In this document: piece after piece, positions 53,839-63,209 of the stretch
Layout: every line of letters starts with the position of its first letter
Position numbering within the stretch: the stretch's first letter is position 1
Assembly: GCF_000739735.1 (NCBI RefSeq)
Contig: NZ_BBJF01000017.1
Coordinates: forward strand, 147,908 to 211,907
DNA: 64,000 nucleotides
Direction: 5' to 3'
Origin: Paraburkholderia ginsengisoli NBRC 100965
Lineage (GTDB): Bacteria > Pseudomonadota > Gammaproteobacteria > Burkholderiales > Burkholderiaceae
Notes under the pieces: generated by a model
The model's input: only the letters and a program-made list of their open reading frames with translations
The model's database searches: none
What the model was told of the DNA's origin: nothing
Translations under genes and position numbers: made by a program

Positions 53839-54954
53839 ATGCAAACCCAAACCCATCCGCTGATTGCGCCGACGCTCGGCACCGCCCGCAACCTGACAAG
53901 TTTCCACTACGGTCCCGGCGGCGGGCAGAAGATTTATATCCAGTCATCGCTGCACGCCGACGAGCTGCCCGGCATGCTGGTGTCGTGGGCGCTGCGCCGC
54001 AAGCTGGCCGCGCTCGAAACCGCCGGCAAGCTGCGCGGCGAAATCGTGGTGGTGCCGGTGGCCAATCCGATCGGCCTGAACCAGCACTTCCTCGGCCATC
54101 TGACCGGGCGCTTCGAAACCAACACCGCTCAGAACTTCAACCGCAATTTTCATGACCTGTCGGCGCTGGTGCAGCCGGTCATCGAGGCGCGTCTCACCGA
54201 CGACATCGACGCGAACCGCACGGCGATCCGCACCGCGATGCGCGAGGCGTTGGACGCGCAACAGCCGACCACCGAGCTTGCATCGCAACGTCTCGCTCTG
54301 CAAAAGCTCTCGTACGACGCGGACATCGTGCTCGATCTGCATTGCGACTGGGAAGCCGCGATGCACCTGTACACGAACCCGGACCTGTGGCCGGAAGTCG
54401 AGCCGCTCGCGTGCTATCTCGACGCGAAGGCGTCGCTGCTGGCGCTCAACTCGGTGGGCAACCCGTTCGACGAAATTCACAGCTTCTGCTGGTCGGATCT
54501 GCGCGGCCGTTACGGCGACCGCTTCCCGATTCCGAACGGCTCGATCTCGGTCACCGTCGAACTGCGCGGCCAGCGCGAAGTGTCGTACGAGTATGCCGAG
54601 AAAGACGCGCAGGCGATCATCGAGTACCTGACCTCGCGTGGCGTGATCGACGGCACGGCCGCCCCACTGCCGCCGCTCGAATTCGCGGCCACGCCGCTTG
54701 CCGGCACCGAGCCGCTCCTCGCGCCGATCAGCGGCGTGCTGGTGTACCGCTGCGAAGTCGGCAAGTGGGTGGACGTCGGCCATGAAATCGCCGATATCGT
54801 CGACCCGTTGACGGACCGCGTCGTCACCGTGAAGAGCAGCGTGGCCGGTGTGCTATACGCGCGACATATGACGCGCTTTGCGACGGCCGGGCTGGAATTC
54901 GCGCGAATCGCCGGCGCGAAGGCATTTAGAAGCGGGGCGTTGCTGAGCAATTGA
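53839..54954 (+). CDS. Succinylglutamate desuccinylase/aspartoacylase-family hydrolase
   Basis: A 371-residue zinc hydrolase. Ligands are in SSLHADE (His39, Glu42) and VLDLHCDW (His168), and NFNRNF (99-104) matches the family Asn-Arg pair. The C-terminal 80 residues (PISGVLVYRCEVGKWVDVGH) form a lipoyl-like beta domain seen in AstE-type deacylases. Substrate is uncertain: an N-acyl amino acid is likely. It lies after the basic amino-acid binder, with its own start region. Confidence 0.87.
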   Translation: MQTQTHPLIAPTLGTARNLTSFHYGPGGGQKIYIQSSLHADELPGMLVSWALRRKLAALETAGKLRGEIVVVPVANPIGLNQHFLGHLTGRFETNTAQNFNRNFHDLSALVQPVIEARLTDDIDANRTAIRTAMREALDAQQPTTELASQRLALQKLSYDADIVLDLHCDWEAAMHLYTNPDLWPEVEPLACYLDAKASLLALNSVGNPFDEIHSFCWSDLRGRYGDRFPIPNGSISVTVELRGQREVSYEYAEKDAQAIIEYLTSRGVIDGTAAPLPPLEFAATPLAGTEPLLAPISGVLVYRCEVGKWVDVGHEIADIVDPLTDRVVTVKSSVAGVLYARHMTRFATAGLEFARIAGAKAFRSGALLSN

Positions 54955-55105
54955 CGCGCGAGCAGCACAAAGCAAATCGCCCGCCAGATAGCGGGTGATT
55001 TGCGTTTACGTGTCGATGGAGCCAGTGGGCGCCGGCCGTTTCAGGCGGGCAATTCAGCAGGCCCGCATGCTCGAACCCGAGCCGCGCATGGCCCGCTCAC
55101 TGCGT

Positions 55106-55912
55106 TCAAAACGCCGGAATGATCGCGCCTTTGAACTGCGCGTCGATGTACTTGCGCACCTCGTCGGACTCGTACGCCGCGACCAGCTTCTTCACCCACG
55201 GCTGATTGCGATCCTGCACACGCACCGCGATCAGATTCGCGTACGGACCTTTGATGTCCTCGATCGCGATCGCGTCTTTAGTGGGCTGCAGACCAGCCTT
55301 CACCGCGTAGTCGGTGTTGATCGATGCGGCGTCCAGATCGTCGAGCGAGCGCGGCAATTGCGCGGCGTCGAGTTCGATCAGCTTGAGTTTCTTCGGATTC
55401 TCGACCACGTCGAGCGGCGTCGCGTTGACACCGTTCGTTCCGACGCCCGGCTTCAGTTTGATCGCGCCGTATTTCTGCAACAGCAGCAGCGCGCGATTGC
55501 CGTTGGACGGATCGTTCTGGATGCCGACCTTCGCGCCTTCCGGCAGATCCTTCAGCGACTTGAACTTCTTCGAATAGAAGCCCATCGGCGAGACGTAGGT
55601 CAGGCCCACATTGACGATCTTGTAGCCGCGCTGCTTGATCTGGCTGTCGAGAAACGGCTGATGCTGAAAGCCGTTGGCGTCGAGATCGCCGGCGTCGAGC
55701 GCGGCATTCGGCTGCACGTAGTCGTTGAACTCGATGACCTTGAGGTTGAGACCGTCGCGCGCCGCCACCTTGGTGACGACCGACCAGATCTGCGCATCCG
55801 GGCCGCTCATCGTGCCGACCGTGATGCGTTTGTCGTCCGCGTGAGCGAACGTTGCCGTCAGCGAAAACGCGGCGACGGCGAGCAGGTTCTGGATGAGTGT
55901 CCGGCGTTGCAT
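55106..55912 (-). CDS. MetQ/NlpA-family binding protein
   Basis: A 268-residue periplasmic protein with a signal peptide (RRTLIQNLLAVAAFSLTATFAHA). Family marks are ITVGTMSGPDAQIWSVV, FNDYVQPNAALDAGDLDANG, FQHQPFLDSQI and GFYSKKFKSLKDLPEGAKVG. It binds methionine or a related compound for MetNI-type importers. No metN or metI is adjacent. The cleavage region has Ala-His-Ala instead of a lipobox Cys, so unlike E. coli MetQ it is probably not lipidated. Confidence 0.88.
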   Translation of the reverse strand: MQRRTLIQNLLAVAAFSLTATFAHADDKRITVGTMSGPDAQIWSVVTKVAARDGLNLKVIEFNDYVQPNAALDAGDLDANGFQHQPFLDSQIKQRGYKIVNVGLTYVSPMGFYSKKFKSLKDLPEGAKVGIQNDPSNGNRALLLLQKYGAIKLKPGVGTNGVNATPLDVVENPKKLKLIELDAAQLPRSLDDLDAASINTDYAVKAGLQPTKDAIAIEDIKGPYANLIAVRVQDRNQPWVKKLVAAYESDEVRKYIDAQFKGAIIPAF

Positions 55913-56224
55913 GCTATTCCCCGTATGCGATTGAAGCGAATGTAAAAAACTGAATGAGCGTGCATCTTCGCATGCCGTCTCGCGTCGTAAAACCAATCGT
56001 TTTTCACACGCTTATATCCGCGATTCGAGGAAAGCTTATACAGACCCTGCCTTGCGCGATTTCATCTTGCGAAGCCATGCGGTTGTCGCGCCAGCACGAC
56101 AGATTGGAAAAATAACGGCGCTGTCACATACCTTACTCAGCGTTCCCTTAAATTGCGGGCCATCGCACGACCTGACCACAAGAGCCTGGCATTGCGATCG
56201 CTTAATTTTTAATCGGAGAAAGTC
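55913..56224. other. Divergent upstream region of metQ-like and porin genes
   Basis: 312 bases, AT-richer than average, between the leftward MetQ-like gene and the rightward porin. It contains the porin leader ending in AATCGGAGAAAGTC. I can see no SAM-type riboswitch fold upstream of the MetQ-like gene and no clear promoter boxes. Confidence 0.4.
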
Positions 56225-57388
56225 TTGAACAAGAAAGTATTGACCGCCGCTACCCTCGCCGTCTTCGCCACCGCCGCACACGCACAAAGCAGCGTCACGC
56301 TGTACGGCCTGATCGATGCCGGTATCAGCTACGTGAACAACTCGAAGACGGCCACCGGCAGCGACAAGCTCTTCAAGTACGACGACGGCGTTTCGCAAGG
56401 CAGCCGTTGGGGCCTGCGTGGCACGGAAGATCTGGGCAACGGCCTGAAGGCGCTGTTCGTGTTGGAAAACGGCTTCAGCAGCGCGAACGGCACGGCCGGC
56501 CAGGGCGGTGCGATGTTCGGCCGTCAGGCGTACGTTGGTCTGTCGCAGAACAATGTCGGCTCGCTGACGTTCGGTCGCCAGTACTCGTTTTCGACCGACT
56601 ACCTGGGCGGCAACTACTCGACCGGCGGCCAGACCGTTGCGGGTAACTACGCTTACCACATCAACGACATCGACCAGTTGACGTCGAGCCGTATCAACAA
56701 CGCGGTCAAGTTCAGCAGCGCGAATTTCGCGGGCCTGACCTTCGGCGCGATGTACGGCTTCTCGAACCAGGCGGGCGCATTCGCCGGCGCACCCGCAAGC
56801 GGCACGACCGCGGCACCGGTGGCGGGTTCGTCGCGCGCATACAGCTTCGGGCTGAACTACGCGAACGGTCCGTTCGGCATCGGCGCGGCGTACACGGACA
56901 TCAGCTATCCGAACCAATCGACGCCGGCCTTCACGACCGCCATCGCGAACGTGAACCCGGGCACCATCCGCGATCTGCGCACGTTCGGCGTGGGCGGCCG
57001 CTACTCGATCGGCGCGGCGACGCTGTGGGCGTTGTACACGAATACGCGCCTCGAACCGCTGTCGGGCAGCTCGACGACGTTCGCCGCATACGAAGCAGGC
57101 GCGAAGTACGCGTTCACGCCGGCACTGACGGCAGGCGCGGGCTACACGTACATGCACCTGAGCAACGCGAACACGGGCCACTGGAACCAGGTGAACCTGA
57201 GCGCCGACTACGCGCTCTCCAAGCGCACGGACGTGTACGCGTTGGGCATCTATCAGATCGCGTCGGGCCACAACGGCACGCAGGATCTGCAAGCGCAGAT
57301 CGGTTCGAGCACGAGCTACTTCAACACGTCTGGCACGGGCGCGGACAACCAGCTCGCGTTCCGCGTCGGCATCCGTCACAAGTTCTAA
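56225..57388 (+). CDS. Gram-negative porin (OmpC type)
   Basis: A 387-residue outer-membrane trimeric porin. The signal peptide ends at TAAHA-QSS, followed by the classical first strand SVTLYGLIDAGISYVNN. Family motifs SRWGLRGTEDLGNGLKALF and AMFGRQAYVGLSQNNVGSLT are present. It ends in FRVGIRHKF, the C-terminal Phe assembly signal. The start is TTG, 8 bases after GGAG; no ATG is suitably placed. A rare start codon is unexpected for an abundant protein. Confidence 0.93.
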   Translation: MNKKVLTAATLAVFATAAHAQSSVTLYGLIDAGISYVNNSKTATGSDKLFKYDDGVSQGSRWGLRGTEDLGNGLKALFVLENGFSSANGTAGQGGAMFGRQAYVGLSQNNVGSLTFGRQYSFSTDYLGGNYSTGGQTVAGNYAYHINDIDQLTSSRINNAVKFSSANFAGLTFGAMYGFSNQAGAFAGAPASGTTAAPVAGSSRAYSFGLNYANGPFGIGAAYTDISYPNQSTPAFTTAIANVNPGTIRDLRTFGVGGRYSIGAATLWALYTNTRLEPLSGSSTTFAAYEAGAKYAFTPALTAGAGYTYMHLSNANTGHWNQVNLSADYALSKRTDVYALGIYQIASGHNGTQDLQAQIGSSTSYFNTSGTGADNQLAFRVGIRHKF

Positions 57389-57448
57389 GCGACGCTTTGA
57401 CGGCGGGAGCGCGTGCGTTCTCCGCCGTTGCGGAATCGCCGATTCGAG

Positions 57449-57479
57449 GAAAACGCCCTGCGGGGCGTTTTTCTTTTTA
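57449..57479 (+). terminator. Terminator after the porin gene
   Basis: AAACGCCC (57451-57458), loop TGCG, GGGCGTTT (57463-57470), then TTCTTTTTA. It lies 62 bases after the porin stop. Confidence 0.85.
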
Positions 57480-57499
57480 TAGCGCGCTTTTGCAGCGAT

Positions 57500-58414
57500 T
57501 CAATCGAGGAGCGCCGGGTTGTCGATCGCGCCGCTCAGCAGCTCGACGAACGCCTGCACTGCGCGCGGCAACGTGCGGCCGGCCATCGTCTGAACCTGCA
57601 GCGTGCGCTGATGCAGTTCAGGATTACTGATCGGTATCGCGACGAGCCCATCCACAGCCAGGCGGCTGCGCACAGTGAGAAAGCCCGTCACCGTGACCGC
57701 ATCGGTATGCAGCACGAAGCTTTGCAGCGCCGCATGATAGTTGCTGACGAACACCGGATCGAACACCAGGCCTTCGAGGCTGCACGAAATGTCGAAGAGT
57801 TGCCGGATCGTCACGCCCTGATTGTCGATTGCGAGCGGCCACGGCAGCAGGTCCGCGAGCGTGACCGAATCGCGCGTCGCGAGTGGATGACCCCGCCTGA
57901 GCAGCGCGAAGATCGGCGCGCGCTGCGAGTACACCACGTTGATGTCCGGCTCCGGCGCGATGCTGAAGCACACCGCGATATCGACGGTGCCATCGCGCAC
58001 GCGCTGCGTCGCCACCGACGGCGCCGACACCTCCAGTTGAAAATGCGTGGCCGGATGCGTCTTCAGAAAGCGCGCAAAAACCTGCGGTAGAAAATGCGGC
58101 GCAACGCCCTCCGAACTCGCGACGCGAATCGTCGCGCGGCCGCCGTTGCTCAGTCCGCGAATTTCCTCGGTGACGCGCTCCGCGTCCAGCAGGCTGCGCC
58201 GCGCGTGCTCGGCGAGCAGGCGCCCCGCGTCGCTCAACACCATACCGCGCGGGCGCCGCTCGAACAGCGCCGTGCCGACGTCCTCCTCCAGCTTCGCAAT
58301 CTGCCGGCTCAACGCCGACACCGCGACGTACAGGCGCCCCGACGCCTTGCTCAACGAACCGCTGCGCGCCACTTCGAGAAAGTAGCGCAGCGCGGTGTTA
58401 TCCAACTGGCTCAT
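57500..58414 (-). CDS. LysR-type regulator of the peptidase/MHS/hydrolase operon
   Basis: A 304-residue LTTR. DNA-binding domain: NTALRYFLEVARSGSLSKAS with LYVAVSALSRQIAKLEEDVG and FERRPRGMVLSDAG. The effector domain from about 92 has SSEGVAPHFLPQVFARFLK. The ATG at 58414 matches the family start. It is divergent from a three-gene operon beginning at 58553, with an inverted repeat between them. Confidence 0.92.
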   Translation of the reverse strand: MSQLDNTALRYFLEVARSGSLSKASGRLYVAVSALSRQIAKLEEDVGTALFERRPRGMVLSDAGRLLAEHARRSLLDAERVTEEIRGLSNGGRATIRVASSEGVAPHFLPQVFARFLKTHPATHFQLEVSAPSVATQRVRDGTVDIAVCFSIAPEPDINVVYSQRAPIFALLRRGHPLATRDSVTLADLLPWPLAIDNQGVTIRQLFDISCSLEGLVFDPVFVSNYHAALQSFVLHTDAVTVTGFLTVRSRLAVDGLVAIPISNPELHQRTLQVQTMAGRTLPRAVQAFVELLSGAIDNPALLD

Positions 58415-58440
58415 TTCTCTTCCGCTTTGCCGTTTCGGCA

Positions 58441-58480
58441 ACGATATCTGCCAAATATTGTAATTGTCCACAAATATCGT
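58441..58480. promoter_or_regulatory. LysR-type operator between divergent genes
   Basis: ACGATAT (58441-58447) and ATATCGT (58474-58480) are perfect inverted arms. Inside, CAAATAT occurs twice (58452-58458 and 58471-58477), 19 bases apart or about two helical turns. The region is the only AT-rich part between the LysR gene and its likely target operon. Confidence 0.55.
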
Positions 58481-58552
58481 CCACCGCAAGATCGCGACAT
58501 CGCTTCGAATCCAGCGCTCGCGCTAGCGGCGCGCCCCCACCGGAGAACAACG

Positions 58553-59989
58553 TTGACACGTGACTCGGCTATTCAACTCGCGACGGACCAGTACGATTCG
58601 GGCCGCTTCCTCGAAGACCTCCAGCGCCGCGTCGCTTTCCGCACGGAAAGCCAGGAAGCCGACAGCGGCGCGCGCCTGCATGCGTACCTGAGCGACGAAA
58701 TCACGCCGACGTTGACGCAATGGGGCTTCACCTGCCGCATCCTCGACAACCCGGTAGCGGGCGCGGGGCCGTTTCTGGTCGCCCACCGGCACGAGGACGA
58801 TGCGTTGCCGACGGTGCTGTCGTACGGCCACGGCGACGTCGTGCGCGGCTACGACGCGCAGTGGCGCGAAGGTCTCGCGCCGTGGCGCGTCACCGTCGAC
58901 GGCGAACGCTGGTACGGCCGTGGCACGGCCGACAACAAAGGGCAGCACAGCATCAACCTGGCTGCGCTGAAAGCGGTGCTCGACGCGCGCGGCGGCAAGC
59001 TCGGCTTCAATCTGAAGCTGCTGTTCGAAACCGGCGAGGAAGTCGGTTCGCCGGGCCTGCACGAACTGTGCGCGCAATTGCGCGACGAACTGGCCGCCGA
59101 CGTGCTGATCGCATCGGACGGCCCGCGTCTTTCCGCGCAACGTCCGACCGTGTTTCTCGGCTCGCGCGGCCTCGTGAACTTCCGGCTCGACGTGAAGCTG
59201 CGCGACGGCGGCCATCATTCCGGCAACTGGGGCGGCTTGCTGCGCAATCCGGGCGTGGTGCTGGCCAGCGCAATCGCGTCGATGGTCGATGCCAACGGCC
59301 GCGTGATGATCGAAGGACTGCGCCCGCCGCCGATGCCCGACTCGGTGCGCCGCGCGCTGGCCGGCCTCTCGGTCGGCGGCAATCCGGGTGAGCCGGCGGT
59401 GGACGCGGACTACGGCGAACCAGGCCTGACGCCGGCCGAGCGCGTGTTCGGCTGGAACAGCCTCGAAGTGCTCGCGTTTCGCACCGGCAATCCGGAGAAG
59501 CCGGTCAACGCGATTCCGCCGCATGCGTTCGCGTGCATGCAGATCCGCTTCGTGGTCGGCACCGACTGGCTGAATCTCGAACAGATCGTGCGCCGCCATC
59601 TCGACGAGCACGGCTTCGGCATGATCGAGATCGACGTCGAACGCGGCGTGCCCGCGACCCGTGTCGATCCCGACAACGCATGGGTGCAGTGGGCCCTGCG
59701 CTCGCTGCAACAGACGACCGGTGTGCAACCCGTGCTGCTGCCGAACCTCGGCGGCACGTTGCCCAACGACGTATTCGCCGACGTGCTCGGCATGCCGACG
59801 CTGTGGGTCCCGCATTCATACCCCGGCTGCTCGCAGCACGCGCCGGACGAGCACCTGCTCGGCCCGGTCGTGCGCGAAGGGTTGCGCATCATGTCGGGCC
59901 TCTTCTGGGACCTCGGCGTGCGCGATGCCGATGCCCCGAACAGCGCAGCCGCCCTTCCCACGCAACGCCGCCAGGGAGTCCCGTCATGA
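58553..59989 (+). CDS. M20 family dipeptidase/deacylase
   Basis: A 478-residue zinc peptidase of the ArgE/DapE/CPG2 group. Visible marks are SYGHGDVV (metal His/Asp), YGRGTADNKGQ (bridging Asp), FETGEEVGSPG (Glu-Glu base and ligand), GGHHSGNWGG in the dimerisation domain and a late HSYPGCSQHAPDEH. The start is TTG at 58553, 7 bases after GGAG; there is no nearby in-frame ATG. No signal peptide, so cytoplasmic. It overlaps the next gene by ATGA. Confidence 0.9.
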   Translation: MTRDSAIQLATDQYDSGRFLEDLQRRVAFRTESQEADSGARLHAYLSDEITPTLTQWGFTCRILDNPVAGAGPFLVAHRHEDDALPTVLSYGHGDVVRGYDAQWREGLAPWRVTVDGERWYGRGTADNKGQHSINLAALKAVLDARGGKLGFNLKLLFETGEEVGSPGLHELCAQLRDELAADVLIASDGPRLSAQRPTVFLGSRGLVNFRLDVKLRDGGHHSGNWGGLLRNPGVVLASAIASMVDANGRVMIEGLRPPPMPDSVRRALAGLSVGGNPGEPAVDADYGEPGLTPAERVFGWNSLEVLAFRTGNPEKPVNAIPPHAFACMQIRFVVGTDWLNLEQIVRRHLDEHGFGMIEIDVERGVPATRVDPDNAWVQWALRSLQQTTGVQPVLLPNLGGTLPNDVFADVLGMPTLWVPHSYPGCSQHAPDEHLLGPVVREGLRIMSGLFWDLGVRDADAPNSAAALPTQRRQGVPS

Positions 59990-61278
59990 GCATCGATTCC
60001 GCTACCGTCGACGGCGCGATCGCCAAACCCGAGTCACGTTCGAGCGTATCGCGCCTGATCCTCGCGACGTCGATCGGCAATGCGCTCGAGTTCTACGACC
60101 TGATCGTGTACGGCTACTTCGCCACCACGTTGTCGCGGACCTTCTTTCCGGTCCACGACAAAACCGTGTCGCTGCTGCTCACGCTCGGCACCTTCGCGCT
60201 GTCGTATCTGGCGCGGCCGATCGGGGCGCTCGCGCTCGGTTCGTTCAGCGACCGCAAGGGCCGCAAGGCGTCGCTCACGTTGTCGATCGCGTTGATGACG
60301 CTCGGCACCGGCATGGTCGCATTGATGCCGTCGTATGCGTCGATCGGTTTGCTCGCGCCAATCGGCATTTTCGCGTCGCGGCTGTTGCAGGGCTTTTCGG
60401 CCGGCGGCGAATTCGGCAGCTCGACGGCGTTTCTGATCGAGCATGCACCGGCCCGCAAAGGCTTCATGGCGAGTTGGCAGTTCTCCAGCCAGGGCGCGAG
60501 CACGCTGATCGCGTCTGCGTTCGGCGCGGTGCTGACCGGCGCGCTCACGCAATCGCAACTCGACGACTGGGGCTGGCGCATTCCGTTCCTGTTCGGCATG
60601 CTGATCGGTCCGGTGGGACTCTACATTCGCCGCCGTATCGACGAAACGCCGGAGTTCGAGCGCGCCGAGAAATCCGCGTCGCCGGTGCGCGAGTTGCTGG
60701 CGACGCAAAAGGAACGCGTGCTGGTTTCGATCGGCTCGCTCGTGCTCACGACCACCGCCAACTATATGCTGCTCTACATGCCGACTTACGCGGCGCGGCA
60801 ACTCGGCCTCTCGCCGTCGTCCGGTTTCATCGCAACGTTGCTGGCCGGCTGCATCATGATGGTGTTGACGCCGATCGTCGGTCATTGGTCCGACAAGGTG
60901 GGCCGCATCCGCATCATGCTCGGTGCGGGCGTGCTGTTCTTCCTGACGGTCTATCCGGCGTTCATGTTCATGAACGCGCATCCGTCGCTCGCGACGCTGC
61001 TGGCCGCCGTCGTGTGGGTCGCGATCCTGAAGGCCACCTACTTCGCGCCGATCCCCGCGTTGATGTCCGAACTCTTTCCGACTCGCACGCGTACCACGGG
61101 CATGGCGCTCGGCTATAACATCGGCACGACGGTATTCGGCGGCTTCACGCCGCTCGCGGTTGCCGCGCTGATCGCGGCAACCGGCAACAATCTCGCGCCC
61201 GGGCTCTACCTGATGCTCGCGGCCGTCATCAGTCTCTTCACTATCGTATGGGCACGCGTGCGTCTGAACGCACGTTGA
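59986..61278 (+). CDS. MFS transporter, MHS family (second copy)
   Basis: A 430-residue, 12-helix proton symporter. SIGNALEFYDLIVYGYFA in helix 1, ALGSFSDRKGRKASL, and LQGFSAGGEFGSSTAFLIE in helix 4 define the MHS family. It is distinct from, but parallel to, the transporter at 41567-42877. Coupled by overlap to the M20 peptidase, it probably imports the peptidase's substrate. GGGAG supplies its ribosome site. Confidence 0.93.
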   Translation: MSIDSATVDGAIAKPESRSSVSRLILATSIGNALEFYDLIVYGYFATTLSRTFFPVHDKTVSLLLTLGTFALSYLARPIGALALGSFSDRKGRKASLTLSIALMTLGTGMVALMPSYASIGLLAPIGIFASRLLQGFSAGGEFGSSTAFLIEHAPARKGFMASWQFSSQGASTLIASAFGAVLTGALTQSQLDDWGWRIPFLFGMLIGPVGLYIRRRIDETPEFERAEKSASPVRELLATQKERVLVSIGSLVLTTTANYMLLYMPTYAARQLGLSPSSGFIATLLAGCIMMVLTPIVGHWSDKVGRIRIMLGAGVLFFLTVYPAFMFMNAHPSLATLLAAVVWVAILKATYFAPIPALMSELFPTRTRTTGMALGYNIGTTVFGGFTPLAVAALIAATGNNLAPGLYLMLAAVISLFTIVWARVRLNAR

Positions 61279-61296
61279 AACGACAGGACTCTATTC

Positions 61297-62355
61297 ATGC
61301 AAGAAGATTTGCAACAGGCAGTGCAGTTCGCGGTGGATCATGAATCGCTGTGGGACCGCCACGTGGATGGCGCGTGGGGCGTGCATGTGAACGACCCGCC
61401 GCCGTGGAACCGGCTGCTCGGTCCGGTGCACGATCGTGGTCCCGTGTCGGGCACGATCGCGGTCGACGGCCGTGTGTTGACCTCGTGGGGCGAGCCCGAT
61501 CGCGCCGACCTGACCTTCAGCGTCGCGAAGATGTACCTCGCGCTGCTCGCCGGCGTCGCGCACGATCGCGGTTTGTTGCCCGACGTCGACGAACCGGTGC
61601 GCGTGCGGGTACCCGGCATCGGTTTCGACGACGACCACAACGCGTCGATCACGTGGGCGCATCTGCTGCAACAGACGAGCGAATGGCAAGGCTCGTATTT
61701 CGGCCTGTCGGATCAGGCGGACCACTACCGGGCCGTCAATTTCGCCACGCCGCCGGATGGCAAAAAGGGCGACCTGCGTCCGCTGCACACCCCCGGTACG
61801 TATTGGGAATACAACGACGTGCGGATCAACCAGCTTTCGCTGGCGCTGCTGCATCTGTTCCGGCAACCGTTGCCCGAGGTGTTCCGCGAAGCGATCATGC
61901 GCCCGGCCGGTGCGAGCGAAGACTGGCAATGGGTCGGCTATGACCATGCGTGGGTCGAAATCGACGGCCGGCGCATGCAGTCGGTTCCGGGCGGCACGCA
62001 TTGGGGCGGCGGCATGTCGGTCAGCGCGAACGATCAGTTGAAGGTCGCGCAGATGCTGCTGAACGATGGCGTGGCGAACGGCACGCGGATTCTGTCGAGC
62101 GAGTGGATCGCGCAGATGCGCACACCCTGTGCGATCGCGCCGTTCTACGGCTATCTGGTGTGGCTCAATACCGACCGCAAGGTGTTCCCGAGCGTGCCGG
62201 CGTCGAGCTACTTCGGCGTGGGTGCGGGGAGTTCTTTTACGTGGATCGAGCCCGAGCGCAGGATGACGGTGATCGTGCGCTGGTTGAATCCGGCCGCGGC
62301 TAACGAGTTCTTTGGGCTCGTGCTGAATGCGGTGGATGCGATCTGTGTCGAGTGA
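61297..62355 (+). CDS. Serine hydrolase, beta-lactamase/esterase fold
   Basis: A 352-residue class C beta-lactamase-like hydrolase. The catalytic SxxK is SVAK (Ser75, Lys78), the second motif is YND (Tyr172 in YWEYNDVRIN), and HWGGGMSVSANDQLKVAQ marks the fold. There is no signal peptide, so it is not a periplasmic beta-lactamase; an esterase, amidase or D-amino-acid amidase is likelier. It lies 18 bases after the MHS gene and completes the operon. Confidence 0.87.
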   Translation: MQEDLQQAVQFAVDHESLWDRHVDGAWGVHVNDPPPWNRLLGPVHDRGPVSGTIAVDGRVLTSWGEPDRADLTFSVAKMYLALLAGVAHDRGLLPDVDEPVRVRVPGIGFDDDHNASITWAHLLQQTSEWQGSYFGLSDQADHYRAVNFATPPDGKKGDLRPLHTPGTYWEYNDVRINQLSLALLHLFRQPLPEVFREAIMRPAGASEDWQWVGYDHAWVEIDGRRMQSVPGGTHWGGGMSVSANDQLKVAQMLLNDGVANGTRILSSEWIAQMRTPCAIAPFYGYLVWLNTDRKVFPSVPASSYFGVGAGSSFTWIEPERRMTVIVRWLNPAAANEFFGLVLNAVDAICVE

Positions 62356-62424
62356 GGGGCCGCGGCTGCGATTTCAGAACGGTTCCGAAATCGCGGCCAC
62401 GCATTGAACGTACGGTAAGGATAG

Positions 62425-62481
62425 GCATGAGCGCGGAGGGCGAGAGGCTCGCGCCGTACTCATGCTCACGCCATTTTTTTT
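62425..62481 (+). terminator. Terminator of the peptidase/MHS/hydrolase operon
   Basis: Outer arms GCATGAG (62425-62431) and CTCATGC (62459-62465) enclose GCGAG-AGG-CTCGC. T8 follows at 62474-62481, eight bases after the stem, partly inside the stop of the convergent gpx gene. Confidence 0.5.
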
Positions 62482-63031
62482 AAGCCGCTTTTGCCAGCTC
62501 GGCGTCGATCGCGGCAACCAGACGCGGATCGTCGGCGGCGACATCGGGCGAAAAACGTCCGACCACTTCACCATTGCGGCCGATAAGGAATTTTTCGAAA
62601 TTCCACAACACGTCCACGCGATTCGTCGGATCGACACCATAGCCCTTCAGTCTTTCGCGGAACGGTCCTTCGCCGGTCGCGGCCGGTTGCGCTTCCGTCA
62701 GTCGCGCGTACAGCGGATGTTGATCTTCGCCGAGCACGGAGATTTTCGAAAACAGCGGGAAATGCACGTCATAACTCGTGCTGCAAAACGCGGCGATGTC
62801 GCTGTCGCTGCCCGGCTCCTGGCCCTTGAAGTTGTTGGCGGGAAAGCCGAGCACTTCCAGACCCGACGCGCGCTTGTCCTGATACAGCTTTTCGAGGCCG
62901 CTGTATTGCGGCGTGAGTCCGCATTTCGACGCGACGTTCACGACCAGCAGCACCTTGCCGCGATAATCGGCAAGACTGCTTGCGTTGCCGTCGATCGTTT
63001 TCAGCGGGATATCGAATAACGCTTCTGCCAT
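62480..63031 (-). CDS. Glutathione peroxidase (cysteine type)
   Basis: A 183-residue thiol peroxidase. The peroxidatic Cys37 is in VNVASKCGLTPQY; the rest of the tetrad is Gln71 (FKGQEPG), Trp143 and Asn144 (LWNFEKFLI). An extra Cys83 in AFCSTSYDV could resolve the sulfenate, suggesting thioredoxin rather than glutathione as reductant. AGGAGGCTCC directly precedes the ATG at 63031. No signal peptide. Confidence 0.93.
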   Translation of the reverse strand: MAEALFDIPLKTIDGNASSLADYRGKVLLVVNVASKCGLTPQYSGLEKLYQDKRASGLEVLGFPANNFKGQEPGSDSDIAAFCSTSYDVHFPLFSKISVLGEDQHPLYARLTEAQPAATGEGPFRERLKGYGVDPTNRVDVLWNFEKFLIGRNGEVVGRFSPDVAADDPRLVAAIDAELAKAA

Positions 63032-63209
63032 GGAGCCTCCTGGTTGAAGACGGTTCGCTCTTGATTGTGAGCGGGACCGTGAGACGGTCGAGCTTAACCG
63101 ATCCACTGCGCTTCTGCAGACGACACACTCACACTGAAACGATCCACGTCGTGTCGCCGCGCGTCGCTGGCGGCGCTAAAGTGCCCAATCAATTTCGCAG
63201 CGTTCCCGC

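Noticed and set aside
55913..56224. A SAM or SAH riboswitch upstream of the MetQ-like gene
   Set aside because: I could not find the required stems or a terminator between the promoter region and the start.
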